DNA from: Saccharomonospora cyanea NA-134
Lineage (GTDB): Bacteria > Actinomycetota > Actinomycetes > Mycobacteriales > Pseudonocardiaceae
NCBI RefSeq assembly: GCF_000244975.1
Contig: NZ_CM001440.1
Location: 2,588,325-2,652,324 of the forward strand
DNA: 64,000 nt
Direction: 5' to 3'
Under the pieces are notes generated by a model. The model saw only the letters and a list, made by a program, of their open reading frames with translations. It made no database searches and was not told where the DNA came from. The translations under genes and the position numbers were made by a program. Of the stretch, positions 33,150 to 41,406 are shown piece after piece. Position 1 is the first letter of the stretch, and each line of letters starts with the position of its first letter.

Positions 33150-34361
33150 CTACCAGTACCGGTGCCGTTTTCCGTCGGTGTCGGCGACGAAGACGACCGC
33201 GTCGGCGCCGTCCAGGTCCGCCGGGTCGAGCGGGATGTGGCCGGACACGATCGGTTCGCCCGCGTCGATCGCCGGGGGGAGCGCGGCGCGCAGGGCCGGT
33301 GCCGGGAACAGGGCGCGTCGGGTGGTCGCCTCGGCCAGCATGTGCTGGAAGGTGCCGGGAGCGCTGTCGGGGGCGGCGTCGGTTGCCACGAACAGGTAGC
33401 GCTCGCCGAGGGTGAGTCCGACGAGTGCGCCGGCGCTGCCCCAACTCACGGCGTGCTCGCCGATCCGCATATTGGACTGCGCGCGCTGGAGATGCACGTT
33501 GTGCGCGAAGACCAGGCTCGGCCCGCGTGACCGCTCCTTTGCCACGATCGCGAGCAGGTTGTCTGCCATCATCTCGGCGCGCAGGCTGAGCAGGGTCGCG
33601 ATACGGCCGGGCGCGGGGGTGGCCATGGCCGCGTGATAGCGCAGCAGGCCCTGGGCGGTGCGCGCGTGCGCGAGCGCGTGGTCGTAGCCAACCGGGTCGG
33701 TGGGCCGTAGGCCGGGTGCCGCGCGGCGCAGCGCGCTGGCGAGGTCGTCGGCGACGATGCGCAGGGCACGAGCGCGGTCGGAGTCGCCGATGGACACCGC
33801 CGGGTCGAACGCGGCCGCCTCGTTCGCCCAGTCCGCGTCCTCACCGAGCAGCGCGTCGAGGTCGCGGACCGACTCGGGTCGCAGCGCCGCGGGCAGGTAG
33901 TCGGTGACTGCGAACAGTGCGCGTCGCGGGCTCGGCGCACTGTAGGTCTCCGTCGGCGCGTCGAAGCCGTGAAAGCGGACCTGATCCCGCGGCGCGCGGT
34001 CGGCATTGTGTGCGCGGAGCCATTCGACGAGTTCGCGGTTGCCCGGCACGGCGCCGAACCCGTGGCTGAATCCGGTCGCGAGCACCGTGTCGACATCCGC
34101 CGATGCCCCGGCTACGTAGTCGTCGACCACGGACGCGGCGAAGACATCCGTCTCCAACACGACCGACCGATATCCCCTTTGGACGAGCTGGTCGAGGATT
34201 TCGTTGCGCAGCAACGGGAACGCTTCGATACCGTGCGTTGGCTCGCCGAGGGCGAACAGGGTAGGCGGCTCGGTTCGTGCGGCGATCAACTCGTCGATGG
34301 CACGGCCCAGGCTCGCCGGGGAGTCGAGTTGACGGCCGATTCCACGCAGTTCCGTGGACAT
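33150..34361 (-). CDS. Erythromycin esterase family protein
   Basis: Protein of 403 residues from the erythromycin-esterase family. The family's active-site texts are visible: LGEPTHGIEAFPLLRNEILD (His and Glu), VVLETD, VRFHGFDAP, AEMMADNLLAI and a VFAHNVHLQR segment. Members include Ere macrolide esterases, but most actinobacterial relatives have no known substrate, so macrolide resistance should not be assumed. ATG at 34361 is preceded by GAGG. Divergent from a MerR-type regulator that probably controls it. Confidence 0.88.
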   Translation of the reverse strand: MSTELRGIGRQLDSPASLGRAIDELIAARTEPPTLFALGEPTHGIEAFPLLRNEILDQLVQRGYRSVVLETDVFAASVVDDYVAGASADVDTVLATGFSHGFGAVPGNRELVEWLRAHNADRAPRDQVRFHGFDAPTETYSAPSPRRALFAVTDYLPAALRPESVRDLDALLGEDADWANEAAAFDPAVSIGDSDRARALRIVADDLASALRRAAPGLRPTDPVGYDHALAHARTAQGLLRYHAAMATPAPGRIATLLSLRAEMMADNLLAIVAKERSRGPSLVFAHNVHLQRAQSNMRIGEHAVSWGSAGALVGLTLGERYLFVATDAAPDSAPGTFQHMLAEATTRRALFPAPALRAALPPAIDAGEPIVSGHIPLDPADLDGADAVVFVADTDGKRHRYW

Positions 34362-34369
34362 GAACACCT

Positions 34370-34381
34370 CTTTTCGAAAAG
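34370..34381. promoter_or_regulatory. Palindrome between esterase and MerR genes
   Basis: CTTTTCGAAAAG, a perfect 12-base palindrome 8 bases upstream of the esterase ATG and about 95 bases before the regulator start. AT-rich against its surroundings. Candidate operator of the divergent regulator. Confidence 0.5.
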
Positions 34382-34475
34382 GAACTATCCTCGACCGTAT
34401 CGTTGAATATCCGAGTGAAACTCCTGCGACATTTACCAGGGTTGTCGAGGACAAAGCCTCAATCGGAGGTGCAAG

Positions 34476-35171
34476 CTGCGGCCTATCGACCTCGCCCGGG
34501 AGCACGGGTTGTCCGCACAGGCGATCCGCAACTACGGTGACGCGGGCGTCCTCCCGCCGACCGAACGCAGCGAGACCGGCTACCGGCGCTACACGCCCCT
34601 GCATGCGCAGGCGCTGCGCGCCTTCCTCGCGTTGCGCCGTGGCCACGGACACCAGCAGGCGGTGGAGATCATGCGTGCGCTCAACCGGGGCGACACCGAG
34701 TCCGCCTACCGGCTCGTCGACGCCGCACACGTCGCGCTGCTCGCCGAACGCGACACCCGTATCGAGGTCGCGACGGCCCTCGGTGCTCTGTCCACCACCA
34801 CACCCACTCCCGTCAACGGTCGTCCTCTGACCGTGGGCGAACTCGCGCGCCGACTCGGCGTTCACCCAGCGACGCTGCGGACCTGGGAAGCCGAGGGCAT
34901 CCTCCGCCCCGAACGCGACCGGACGACGGGTTACCGCCAATACGGACCGGACTGCGTGCGCGACGCCGAGATCGCACGGCAACTGCGCCGGGGCGGGTAC
35001 CTGCTGCACCAGATCGCGCGGTTCATCGCATCACTGCGCGAAGCCGGTGGGGCGGAGGCGTTGAGCGCCTTCCTCGACTCCTGGCAACACCGGCTGACCA
35101 CGCGCAGCCGCGACCTTCTCGCCGGGGCGGCCCAGCTCGACGCTTACCTCACGCTGCTCGACCGGACGTAG
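34476..35171 (+). CDS. MerR-family regulator with two HTH domains, apparent CTG start
   Basis: Regulator of 231 residues with two MerR helix-turn-helix units: residues about 1-35 (PIDLAREHGLSAQAIRNYGD, GYRRYTPLHAQALRAF) and about 117-155 (LTVGELARRLGVHPATLRTW, GYRQYGPDCVRDAEIARQL). The start is unusual. The family N-terminus MRPIDLAREHGLS is encoded from a CTG at 34476 that lies 6 bases after a strong GGAGGT (34465-34470); no ATG, GTG or TTG is in frame between that site and TTG 34509, which would cut into the first helix. Divergent from the erythromycin-esterase family gene. Confidence 0.8.
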   Translation: MRPIDLAREHGLSAQAIRNYGDAGVLPPTERSETGYRRYTPLHAQALRAFLALRRGHGHQQAVEIMRALNRGDTESAYRLVDAAHVALLAERDTRIEVATALGALSTTTPTPVNGRPLTVGELARRLGVHPATLRTWEAEGILRPERDRTTGYRQYGPDCVRDAEIARQLRRGGYLLHQIARFIASLREAGGAEALSAFLDSWQHRLTTRSRDLLAGAAQLDAYLTLLDRT

Positions 35172-35293
35172 CGAGGTAGCCGAGGCGAGGGGAACGCGGT
35201 GTCCGCGCTGCTGACGAACCCCACGGCGCTGAGCACCGGCATCTCGGCCGGGGTCTTCCTTGCCTCGCCGGGTGACCCGGCCCCGAAGCAGGG

Positions 35294-35325
35294 TTGACCT
35301 TCCAGTCGACTCGAAGGTTTACCGT
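35294..35325 (+). promoter_or_regulatory. MerR-type promoter of the right arsenite module
   Basis: TTGACC (35294-35299) and TACCGT (35320-35325) are 20 bases apart, with the dyad ACCTTC/GAAGGT (35297-35318) between them. This is the arrangement MerR regulators twist into shape when activated. The start codon (ATG 35341, or GTG 35332) follows so closely that the transcript is leaderless or nearly so. The left copy at 20847-20868 has the same elements. Confidence 0.78.
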
Positions 35326-35340
35326 CATGGGGTGGGCACG

Positions 35341-36096
35341 ATGAGGATTTCTCAGCTTGCCGAACGCACCGGTACCCCGGCCACGACCTTGCGGTTCTAC
35401 GAGACCGCGGGACTGCTGCCCGCCGAGCGGACTCCGGCCGGCTACCGCCTCTACGGCGAGGACGCCGTGGACCGGCTGGCGTTCATCGGCGCGGCCAAGC
35501 ATCTCGGGCTGCCGCTGGAGGAGATCGCCGAGCTGCTGCGGGTGTGGGAGTCGGGGGCCTGCAAGGACGTGAAGGCCGACCTGCGGCCCCGGCTCACCGC
35601 CCGGATCGCGGATGCCGAGCGCCGCATGACGGAGCTGACCGCGTTCACCGCCGTCCTGCACCGGGCGTTGGAGCATCTGGACGCGCTGCCGAACCGCAGC
35701 GGTCGCTGCGACCCGGGGTGCGCTTTCCTCTCGCCCAGCGAGACAGTGGGGCCGCCGGTGACGTCCTCGCGTCCGAGCAAGGCCGAAGCGACAGCCGAGC
35801 GGTGGCGCACGGCGGCCGTGGCGTGTTCCCTGACCGGCGAGGCTCTCTCCGAGCGGGCCGGGCAGTGGCAGCGGTTGTTGTCCGGGGCCGGACGTGAGGA
35901 GATCGACGACGGGGTGCGCCTGGTCGTGCCCGCTGAGCGAGCCGGGGCGATCGCCGCGCTGGCCGCCGCCGAGCAGCGGTGCTGCCCGTTCTTCGACTTC
36001 CGGCTGCAATTGGATGGCCCGGTGCTGCGGCTGGAGGTACGTGCCCCTGCCGAGGGCGCCGCTTTGCTCACCGAACTGTTCACCTCGGCGACCTGA
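35341..36096 (+). CDS. MerR-family regulator, right (intact) copy
   Basis: Regulator of 251 residues controlling the permease gene that follows. MerR helix-turn-helix MRISQLAERTGTPATTLRFY and GYRLYGEDAVDRLAFI; then GACKDVKADLRPRL; a cysteine pair in RCDPGCAFLS (about residue 125); and a C-terminal extension with EQRCCPFFDF. The cysteines are candidates for binding arsenite or another soft metal(loid), from the neighbour. ATG at 35341 is used; GTG at 35332 is possible. The left copy at 20395-20824 lacks about 105 residues and is frameshifted. Confidence 0.88.
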   Translation: MRISQLAERTGTPATTLRFYETAGLLPAERTPAGYRLYGEDAVDRLAFIGAAKHLGLPLEEIAELLRVWESGACKDVKADLRPRLTARIADAERRMTELTAFTAVLHRALEHLDALPNRSGRCDPGCAFLSPSETVGPPVTSSRPSKAEATAERWRTAAVACSLTGEALSERAGQWQRLLSGAGREEIDDGVRLVVPAERAGAIAALAAAEQRCCPFFDFRLQLDGPVLRLEVRAPAEGAALLTELFTSAT

Positions 36097-36158
36097 CCAC
36101 CCGCGCTTCGCCGCCGTCTTCCGGTCTGCCGTCACACGACGCCGCAAGGAGCCCATCG

Positions 36159-37157
36159 TTGTCGTCCTCATCCGGCCTGGTCGCAGGTATGGAACGTCAC
36201 CAGGTCGCCGTCTATGTGGGTGCGCTCGCGGTCGGGGCCCTGGTGGGCTGGATTGCCCCCGGTGCGGGGCCGGGACTGGAGTACGCGATCAACCCGGTGC
36301 TCGCCGCCTTGCTCTATGTGACGTTCTTGCAGGTGCCTGTTGCCCAGCTGGGCCACTCCCTGCGGGCGGGCCGGTTCCTGGGCGCCGCCCTGGTGGTGAA
36401 TTTCGTGGTGGTGCCGCTGGTGGTCGCGGCGATGTTCGCCTTCCTGCCCGCCGACCAGGCCGTGCGCCTGGGGGTGCTGCTGGTCCTGCTGGCCCCGTGC
36501 GTGGACTACGTCATCGCCTTCAGCGGACTGGCGGGCGGCAGCAGCGGGAAACTGCTCGCGGCCACGCCCCTGCTGCTGCTGGTGCAGATGGCGTTACTGC
36601 CTGGATATCTGCTGCTGTTCCTGGGCCCGGAGCTGGCCGACGTCGTCGAGATCGGCCCGTTCGTCGAAGCGTTCATCGTGCTCATCGTCATCCCGCTGAC
36701 CCTGGCCTGGCTCACCCAGGGCTGGGCGGCGCGCAGGCCGACGGGTCAGCGGGTCGCCGACGCGGTGGGCACGACGATGGTGCCGCTGATGGCCGCGACC
36801 CTGCTCACAGTGGTGGCTTCCCAGGTGCCCAAGCTGGGCGACGGTCTGGCCGCGGTGGCTCCCGTCGTGCCGTTCTACGTGCTGTTCCTCGTGGTGATGG
36901 CCTTCGCCGGACTCGCCGTCGCTCGCCTGTTCCGGCTGGACGTTCCGGCCGGGAGGGCGGTCGTGTTCACCGGCGCGACCCGTAACTCGCTGGTCGTTCT
37001 GCCCCTGGCCCTGGCGCTTCCCGATCGACTCGCGATCACCGCGCTGGTGGTGGTCACTCAGACCCTGGTGGAGGTGGTCGGCATGGTGGTCTACGTCCGG
37101 GTGGTGCCCCGGCTGCTGCCCGACCCCGTCGGCGTCGACCGGGTGCGCGGGCAGTGA
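36159..37157 (+). CDS. ACR3-type arsenite permease, right copy
   Basis: Integral membrane protein of 332 residues, about 10 helices, ACR3/bile-acid-symporter superfamily; very close to the protein at 19337-20335. The family cysteine is in LAPCVDYVIAFSGLAGG, and GATRNSLVVLPLALALP is conserved near the end. Expected to pump arsenite (or antimonite) out of the cell. TTG at 36159 has AAGGAG 8 bases upstream and the same pattern exists in the other copy, so it is preferred to ATG at 36189. Lies 62 bases after the MerR gene, in one operon. Confidence 0.9.
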   Translation: MSSSSGLVAGMERHQVAVYVGALAVGALVGWIAPGAGPGLEYAINPVLAALLYVTFLQVPVAQLGHSLRAGRFLGAALVVNFVVVPLVVAAMFAFLPADQAVRLGVLLVLLAPCVDYVIAFSGLAGGSSGKLLAATPLLLLVQMALLPGYLLLFLGPELADVVEIGPFVEAFIVLIVIPLTLAWLTQGWAARRPTGQRVADAVGTTMVPLMAATLLTVVASQVPKLGDGLAAVAPVVPFYVLFLVVMAFAGLAVARLFRLDVPAGRAVVFTGATRNSLVVLPLALALPDRLAITALVVVTQTLVEVVGMVVYVRVVPRLLPDPVGVDRVRGQ

Positions 37158-37299
37158 TCGTCGCTGACGGGTGTGCCGCCTGAGTGGCCTGGCCGTGTTC
37201 GGGGACACCGTCTTCGTAGTGAACTGCGGCTTCGCTCTTCTGAACACGACGCTGACCAGTGCTTTTCCAGCAACGGACACCAATTGGCGCCACGAATGA

Positions 37300-37359
37300 T
37301 GCCATATTGAGCCATAATGGCTTGTATGGGTGCCATCTGTGTGCCATAGTGATGCCATG
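37300..37359 (+). promoter_or_regulatory. TGCCAT repeats and a palindrome before the RHH gene
   Basis: TGCCAT occurs at 37300, 37331, 37342 and 37354 (the last overlaps the ATG at 37357), and AGCCATAATGGCT (37310-37322) is a 13-base palindrome of the same half-site. Repeated short half-sites about one helical turn apart (11 and 12 bases) are what ribbon-helix-helix repressors bind. It suggests autoregulation by the protein encoded next. Confidence 0.7.
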
Positions 37360-37887
37360 GACTTGACCTCGTATGTGAGCAACCTCGGACGTGAGTTCGC
37401 CACGCTGGCCGAAACCGGTGGTGAAGAGGCGCGTGCGCTGGTCGAGCGCCTGACCGGGTCGCTCGAATCGGCGATCCGGATGACACTGCTGGACGCGCTG
37501 TCGGCCGCCGCCGACGAGATCACCCGGGACCTGGCCCCGGGCTCGGTGGAGCTGCGCCTGCGCGGACGCGATCCGAGTTTCGTCGTGACCCCGCCACCCG
37601 CCGAGCCGTTCGATGTCGCGGACGAGGACGCCGCGGCGACGGTCGACAACGCGCCGGACAGCGACCTGCTGATCGCCGAGGAAGGCCCCACCGCACGGAT
37701 CAACGTGCGCATGCCCGAGCAGCTCAAGACCGCGATCGAGGAAGCCGCGACCAGGGAGGGACGCTCGGTCAACGCCTGGCTGGTCCGGGCGGCAGCCGCT
37801 GCCCTGCAGCAGTCCGCTCGCGAGCAACGTCCGGAGCCACGCGGCGGCAAGCGGGCCAAGCAGCGCTTCACCGGCTGGGTGCGCTAG
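37357..37887 (+). CDS. RHH/HicB-type antitoxin-like protein
   Basis: Protein of 176 residues. The C-terminal part is a ribbon-helix-helix DNA-binding fold (ARINVRMPEQLKTAIEEAAT, GRSVNAWLVRAAAAAL), the pattern of HicB/CopG-like antitoxins; the N-terminal 80 residues are helical and unassigned. No toxin gene is adjacent. Downstream, in order, are a DUF4097 protein and a DrrAB-type ABC exporter, so it more likely acts as repressor of that operon. ATG at 37357. TGCCAT repeats overlap its promoter and start. Confidence 0.78.
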   Translation: MDLTSYVSNLGREFATLAETGGEEARALVERLTGSLESAIRMTLLDALSAAADEITRDLAPGSVELRLRGRDPSFVVTPPPAEPFDVADEDAAATVDNAPDSDLLIAEEGPTARINVRMPEQLKTAIEEAATREGRSVNAWLVRAAAAALQQSAREQRPEPRGGKRAKQRFTGWVR

Positions 37888-37963
37888 CCCCACCGCCCGC
37901 TTTTCTCACACCACGCCCCCGACCTGCGGGGATGACTCACCTACCCATGTTGTGGAGACAACC

Positions 37964-38809
37964 ATGCCGAAATACGAGACGCCCGCACCGATTTCCGCCG
38001 CACTCGAACTCGGTGTCGGCGAGGTGCGGATCACCGCGAGCGACCGGACCGACACCGTCGTCGAGGTCCGCCCGAGCGACGCCACCGACGAGTCCGACGT
38101 GAAAGCCGCACAGCAGGTCCGTGTCGACTACACCGACGGCACACTCCGGGTCACCGGCCCGAAGGCGCGCGTCTTCGACTTCTCCCGTAAGACCAGGTCG
38201 GTCGACGTGTCCGTCGAACTGCCCAGCGGTTCCCAGGTGTCCGCACAACTGCAGATGGGCGACATCCACTGCACCGGTCGGGTCGGGGAGTGCAGGCTCA
38301 AGACCTCCGCCGGGAACGTCCGGCTCGAACGAACCGGTCCGCTGCGCCTGGACACGTCGGCCGGTCACGTCACCGCCGACCGCGTCACCGGCAACGCCGA
38401 GATCTCCACCGGCTCCGGAAAGGTCCAGGTCGGTGAGGTCGAGGGCACCGCGGTGATCAAGAACTCCAACGGTGACACCACGATCGGCGCGATCACCGGT
38501 GAGGTGCGGGTGCGCGCGGCCAACGGCGACATCTCCGTCGACCGGGCGGGCGCGGATGTCGACGCGAAGACGTCCAACGGCAGCATCCGCCTCGGCGAGG
38601 TGGCCCGCGGTTCGGTCACCCTCGGCACCGCCATGGGCGACCTGGAGATCGGCATCGCCGAGGGCACCGCAGCCTGGCTGGAGGTGAACACCGACTGCGG
38701 GCGTGTTCACAACCTGCTGCAGAACGCCGTCCGGCCCGAAGAGGCCGACGAGACCGTCGAGGTGCGTGGCCGCACCTCCTACGGCGACATCACGATCCGC
38801 CGCTCCTGA
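37964..38809 (+). CDS. DUF4097 beta-strand repeat protein
   Basis: Protein of 281 residues rich in short beta strands, the DUF4097 pattern: LPSGSQVSAQLQMGDIHCTG, LKTSAGNVRLERTG, STGSGKVQVGEVEGTAVIKN, SNGDTTIGAITGEVRVRAAN and TSNGSIRLGEVARG. Repeats of about 20 residues with Ser/Asn-Gly turns suggest a right-handed beta helix. No signal peptide is seen, so it is probably cytoplasmic or attached to the exporter. Function unknown. ATG at 37964; it stands between the RHH gene and the DrrA-type gene. Confidence 0.85.
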   Translation: MPKYETPAPISAALELGVGEVRITASDRTDTVVEVRPSDATDESDVKAAQQVRVDYTDGTLRVTGPKARVFDFSRKTRSVDVSVELPSGSQVSAQLQMGDIHCTGRVGECRLKTSAGNVRLERTGPLRLDTSAGHVTADRVTGNAEISTGSGKVQVGEVEGTAVIKNSNGDTTIGAITGEVRVRAANGDISVDRAGADVDAKTSNGSIRLGEVARGSVTLGTAMGDLEIGIAEGTAAWLEVNTDCGRVHNLLQNAVRPEEADETVEVRGRTSYGDITIRRS

Positions 38810-38837
38810 GCCACTTCCGGAACTGGGGAAGGAAACC

Positions 38838-39797
38838 ATGACCAGCAACCGCTCCCGGCAGGCCATCACCGCGACCGGGCTACGGAAATCTTTCGGCGAC
38901 CAGGTCGTCCTCGACGGTCTCGATCTCGACGTGCGGCGGGGAACGATCTTCGCGTTGCTCGGTGCCAACGGCGCGGGGAAGACCACCACGGTCAAGATTC
39001 TGTCCACTTTGATCCGTGCTGACGCCGGTGACGTCCAGGTCGCCGGTCATGACCTCGCCCGTGAACCCGACGCGGTGCGCGCCGCGATCGGGGTCACCGG
39101 TCAGTTCTCGGCGGTGGACAACCTGCTCACCGGCGAGGAGAACCTGCTGCTGATGGCGGATCTGAACCACCTCGCCAAGAGCGAAAGGCGGCGGCGCACC
39201 GCCCAGCTCCTCGAACAGTTCGACCTGGTCGACGCGAGCAGGAAACCGGCATCGACCTACTCCGGAGGTATGCGGCGGCGCCTCGACCTGGCGATGACCC
39301 TGGTCGGCAGCCCGCAAGTGATCTTCCTCGATGAGCCGACCACCGGACTGGATCCGCGTAGCCGCCGGAACATGTGGCGGATCGTCCGGGAACTGGTGGC
39401 CGACGGAGTCACCATCTTCCTGACCACGCAGTACCTGGAGGAAGCCGACGAGCTGGCCGACCGGATCGCCGTACTCCACCACGGCCGGCTGGTCGCCGAG
39501 GGGACCGCGGACGAGCTGAAGCGCCGCATCCCCGGCGGACACGTTCGCCTGCGGTTCGCCGACCAGCAGGGCCTCGACACGGCCCTGCGCGCACTGGGGC
39601 AGGCCTCACGCGACGACGACGCGCTCACCCTGCGGGTGCCCAGCGACGGCAGCCTGCGCTCGCTGAAGACCCTGATCGACCGGCTCGACGGCCAGGCCGT
39701 CGAGGTCGAGGAGCTGTCCGTGCACACCCCCGATCTCGACGACGTCTTCCTCACCCTCACCAGCGATCCCACCAACGAGAAGGTGCTGACTCGATGA
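38838..39797 (+). CDS. DrrA-type ABC exporter ATP-binding protein
   Basis: ATPase of 319 residues. Walker A GANGAGKTTT, signature YSGGMRRRLDLA, Walker B VIFLDEPTTGLDP, and an H-loop-like segment where the usual His is replaced (LTTQYLEEADELADR), as in DrrA-type exporters. The C-terminal 90 residues are the DrrA extension. Drives export of lipophilic antibiotics or lipids together with the following permease. GGAAGGAA lies before the ATG at 38838. The stop overlaps the permease start (ATGA). Confidence 0.92.
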   Translation: MTSNRSRQAITATGLRKSFGDQVVLDGLDLDVRRGTIFALLGANGAGKTTTVKILSTLIRADAGDVQVAGHDLAREPDAVRAAIGVTGQFSAVDNLLTGEENLLLMADLNHLAKSERRRRTAQLLEQFDLVDASRKPASTYSGGMRRRLDLAMTLVGSPQVIFLDEPTTGLDPRSRRNMWRIVRELVADGVTIFLTTQYLEEADELADRIAVLHHGRLVAEGTADELKRRIPGGHVRLRFADQQGLDTALRALGQASRDDDALTLRVPSDGSLRSLKTLIDRLDGQAVEVEELSVHTPDLDDVFLTLTSDPTNEKVLTR

Positions 39798-40627
39798 GTG
39801 CCCACGCCCTCACCGGCCCCTCCCCGGTGGCTCTGAAGTTCCACCCGTTGCGCGACTCGGCGACGATGCTGCGCCGCAACCTCAGACACATGCTGCGATA
39901 CCCGTCGATGACCCTGATGCTCGTCGGGATGCCCGTCGTCTTCCTGCTGCTGTTCGTCTACGTGTTCGGTGGCACGCTCGGCGCCGGGATCGGCGAATCG
40001 ACGCACATCGCAGGCGGGCGCGCCGAGTACGCCAACTACGTGACGCCCGCGATCATCCTGATGACAGTGGCGGCCACGGTCCAGGGGACCGCGATCTCGG
40101 TCGCCATGGACATGACCGAAGGCGTCATCGCCCGGTTCCGCACCATGCACATCGCCCGCGTCTCGGTGCTGACCGGGCACGTCCTCGGCAGCGTGATCCA
40201 AGCGATGTTCGCCCTGGCTGTCGTGATCGGCGTCGCGCTGCTCGTCGGGTTCCGGCCCACCGCAGGGCTGGGCGCGTGGCTGGCCACGGCCGGTTTCCTG
40301 CTGGTGGTGAGCTTCGCACTGGTCTGGCTCTCCGTCGCGCTCGGCCAGGTGAGCAAGAGCGTCGAAACCGCGAGCAACCTGCCCATGCCGCTGATACTGT
40401 TGCCCTTCCTCGGCAGCGGGTTCGTCCCCACCGACTCCATGCCTGCCGGGCTGCGCTGGTTCGCCGAGTACCAACCGTTCACGCCGATCATCGAGACCCT
40501 GCGCGGCCTGCTGATGGACCGGCCGCTCGGGAACCACGCGTGGCTCGCACTCATCTGGTGCGGCCTCATCGCCCTCGGCGGCTACCTCTGGTCGAGGCGG
40601 CTGTTCAACCGCGAGTTCTCCCGCTGA
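39794..40627 (+). CDS. DrrB-type ABC-2 permease
   Basis: Membrane protein of 277 residues with six helices, the ABC-2 exporter family: MLVGMPVVFLLLFVYVFGGT, then YANYVTPAIILMTVAATVQG and the conserved loop EGVIARFRTMHIARVSVLTG, and a late PLILLPFLGSGFVP and WFAEYQPFTPIIETLRGLL. Its ATG overlaps the stop of the ATPase gene. The substrate is unknown; relatives export daunorubicin-like drugs. The 3' end overlaps the convergent DinB gene by 46 bases. Confidence 0.92.
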   Translation: MSAHALTGPSPVALKFHPLRDSATMLRRNLRHMLRYPSMTLMLVGMPVVFLLLFVYVFGGTLGAGIGESTHIAGGRAEYANYVTPAIILMTVAATVQGTAISVAMDMTEGVIARFRTMHIARVSVLTGHVLGSVIQAMFALAVVIGVALLVGFRPTAGLGAWLATAGFLLVVSFALVWLSVALGQVSKSVETASNLPMPLILLPFLGSGFVPTDSMPAGLRWFAEYQPFTPIIETLRGLLMDRPLGNHAWLALIWCGLIALGGYLWSRRLFNREFSR

Positions 40628-41268
40628 CCGGCGGAAGCCGCCAAGTGCCCGGCCTGCCCGGCCGTCGAGTGGTCGCCGGGCAGGCCGGGCCGGACTTTCA
40701 TCGTTTCCGTTCGAGTCGACGCGCGGTCGGCAGCTCGTTGGAGGCGGAGCTGGCCGATCTCCGCGGCGTTCTTCATCAGTTCGGCGTTCACCCAGGCGAT
40801 CATGTGTGCGACGGTGTGGCGCGGGTCGTTCTGCCACGGGAACGGGGCGGTCGAGCCCAGCCCGGCGTCGGTGAACCGGTCCAGTGCCTCCAGCCAGTCC
40901 GCACGGAGACCGCGTAGCCACTCGACGGCCGGCTTGCCCGCGCCCGGCCAGACGATGTCGCTCCGCTGCCGAGGCGCTCTGCGATGAGCGTGGTCGATGG
41001 CCACGCTCCACCACCAGCCGATGTGCCAGCTCAGCCAACCGATGGTCGGTACGGGAACGGGATCGGGTTCGCTCTCCGCCCAGTCCGGCACCCATGTCCC
41101 GTCGTCGGCCAGGCGTACCGTCCAGCAGTTCGCGGTGGGTTCCCACAGGAAGTCGTCCACTTCAAGCCGCTCCAGGTGGTACTCGAACAGCGACCAGGTC
41201 AGGTCGAACTGCCAGCGCAGCAGGTCGAGTGTGTCTCGCGGGGCGGGTTCGTTCGATGAGGCGGTCAC
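40582..41268 (-). CDS. DinB-family protein
   Basis: Protein of 228 residues, DinB/YfiT-like four-helix metal-binding fold: LDLLRWQFDLTWSLFEYHLE, IGWLSWHIGWWWSVAIDHAH, and HTVAHMIAWVNAELMKNAAE, each with a candidate His ligand. DinB proteins are thiol-dependent transferases or DNA-damage-linked; a role is not known here. GTG at 41268 gives the canonical start. The last 40 residues look non-homologous (GQAGHLAASAGQRENS), because the frame runs through a stem-loop and into the end of the DrrB-type gene before reaching a stop. The original end may have been lost. Confidence 0.85.
   Translation of the reverse strand: MTASSNEPAPRDTLDLLRWQFDLTWSLFEYHLERLEVDDFLWEPTANCWTVRLADDGTWVPDWAESEPDPVPVPTIGWLSWHIGWWWSVAIDHAHRRAPRQRSDIVWPGAGKPAVEWLRGLRADWLEALDRFTDAGLGSTAPFPWQNDPRHTVAHMIAWVNAELMKNAAEIGQLRLQRAADRASTRTETMKVRPGLPGDHSTAGQAGHLAASAGQRENSRLNSRLDQR
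40648..40689. terminator. Stem-loop between DrrB-type and DinB genes
   Basis: CCCGGCCTGCCCGGC and GCCGGGCAGGCCGGG pair over 15 bases with a 12-base loop. It lies 20 bases past the stop of the ABC permease and inside the last codons of the convergent DinB gene. Probably a bidirectional terminator, although no T-run follows on the plus strand for several bases. Confidence 0.65.
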
Positions 41269-41406
41269 CGGCCGACCCTGGCACGACCTCGATGCCGTGG
41301 GGAAACGAGTATTCGATGCCACGGTCACTCGGAACGACCGACCTACCACGACAGGCTTCCCAGCCACACGTCGTGCTCGGAAAGCTCAACCGGACCGAGT
41401 CGAGGT

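Noticed and set aside
33150-34361. Calling the erythromycin-esterase family gene a macrolide-resistance determinant
   Set aside because: Only family-level motifs are visible; most actinobacterial members have no shown macrolide activity.
35199-35300. Short plus-strand frame (VSALLTNPTALSTGISAGVF) before the right MerR gene
   Set aside because: Only 33 residues, and its stop lies inside the MerR promoter. No support beyond the open frame.
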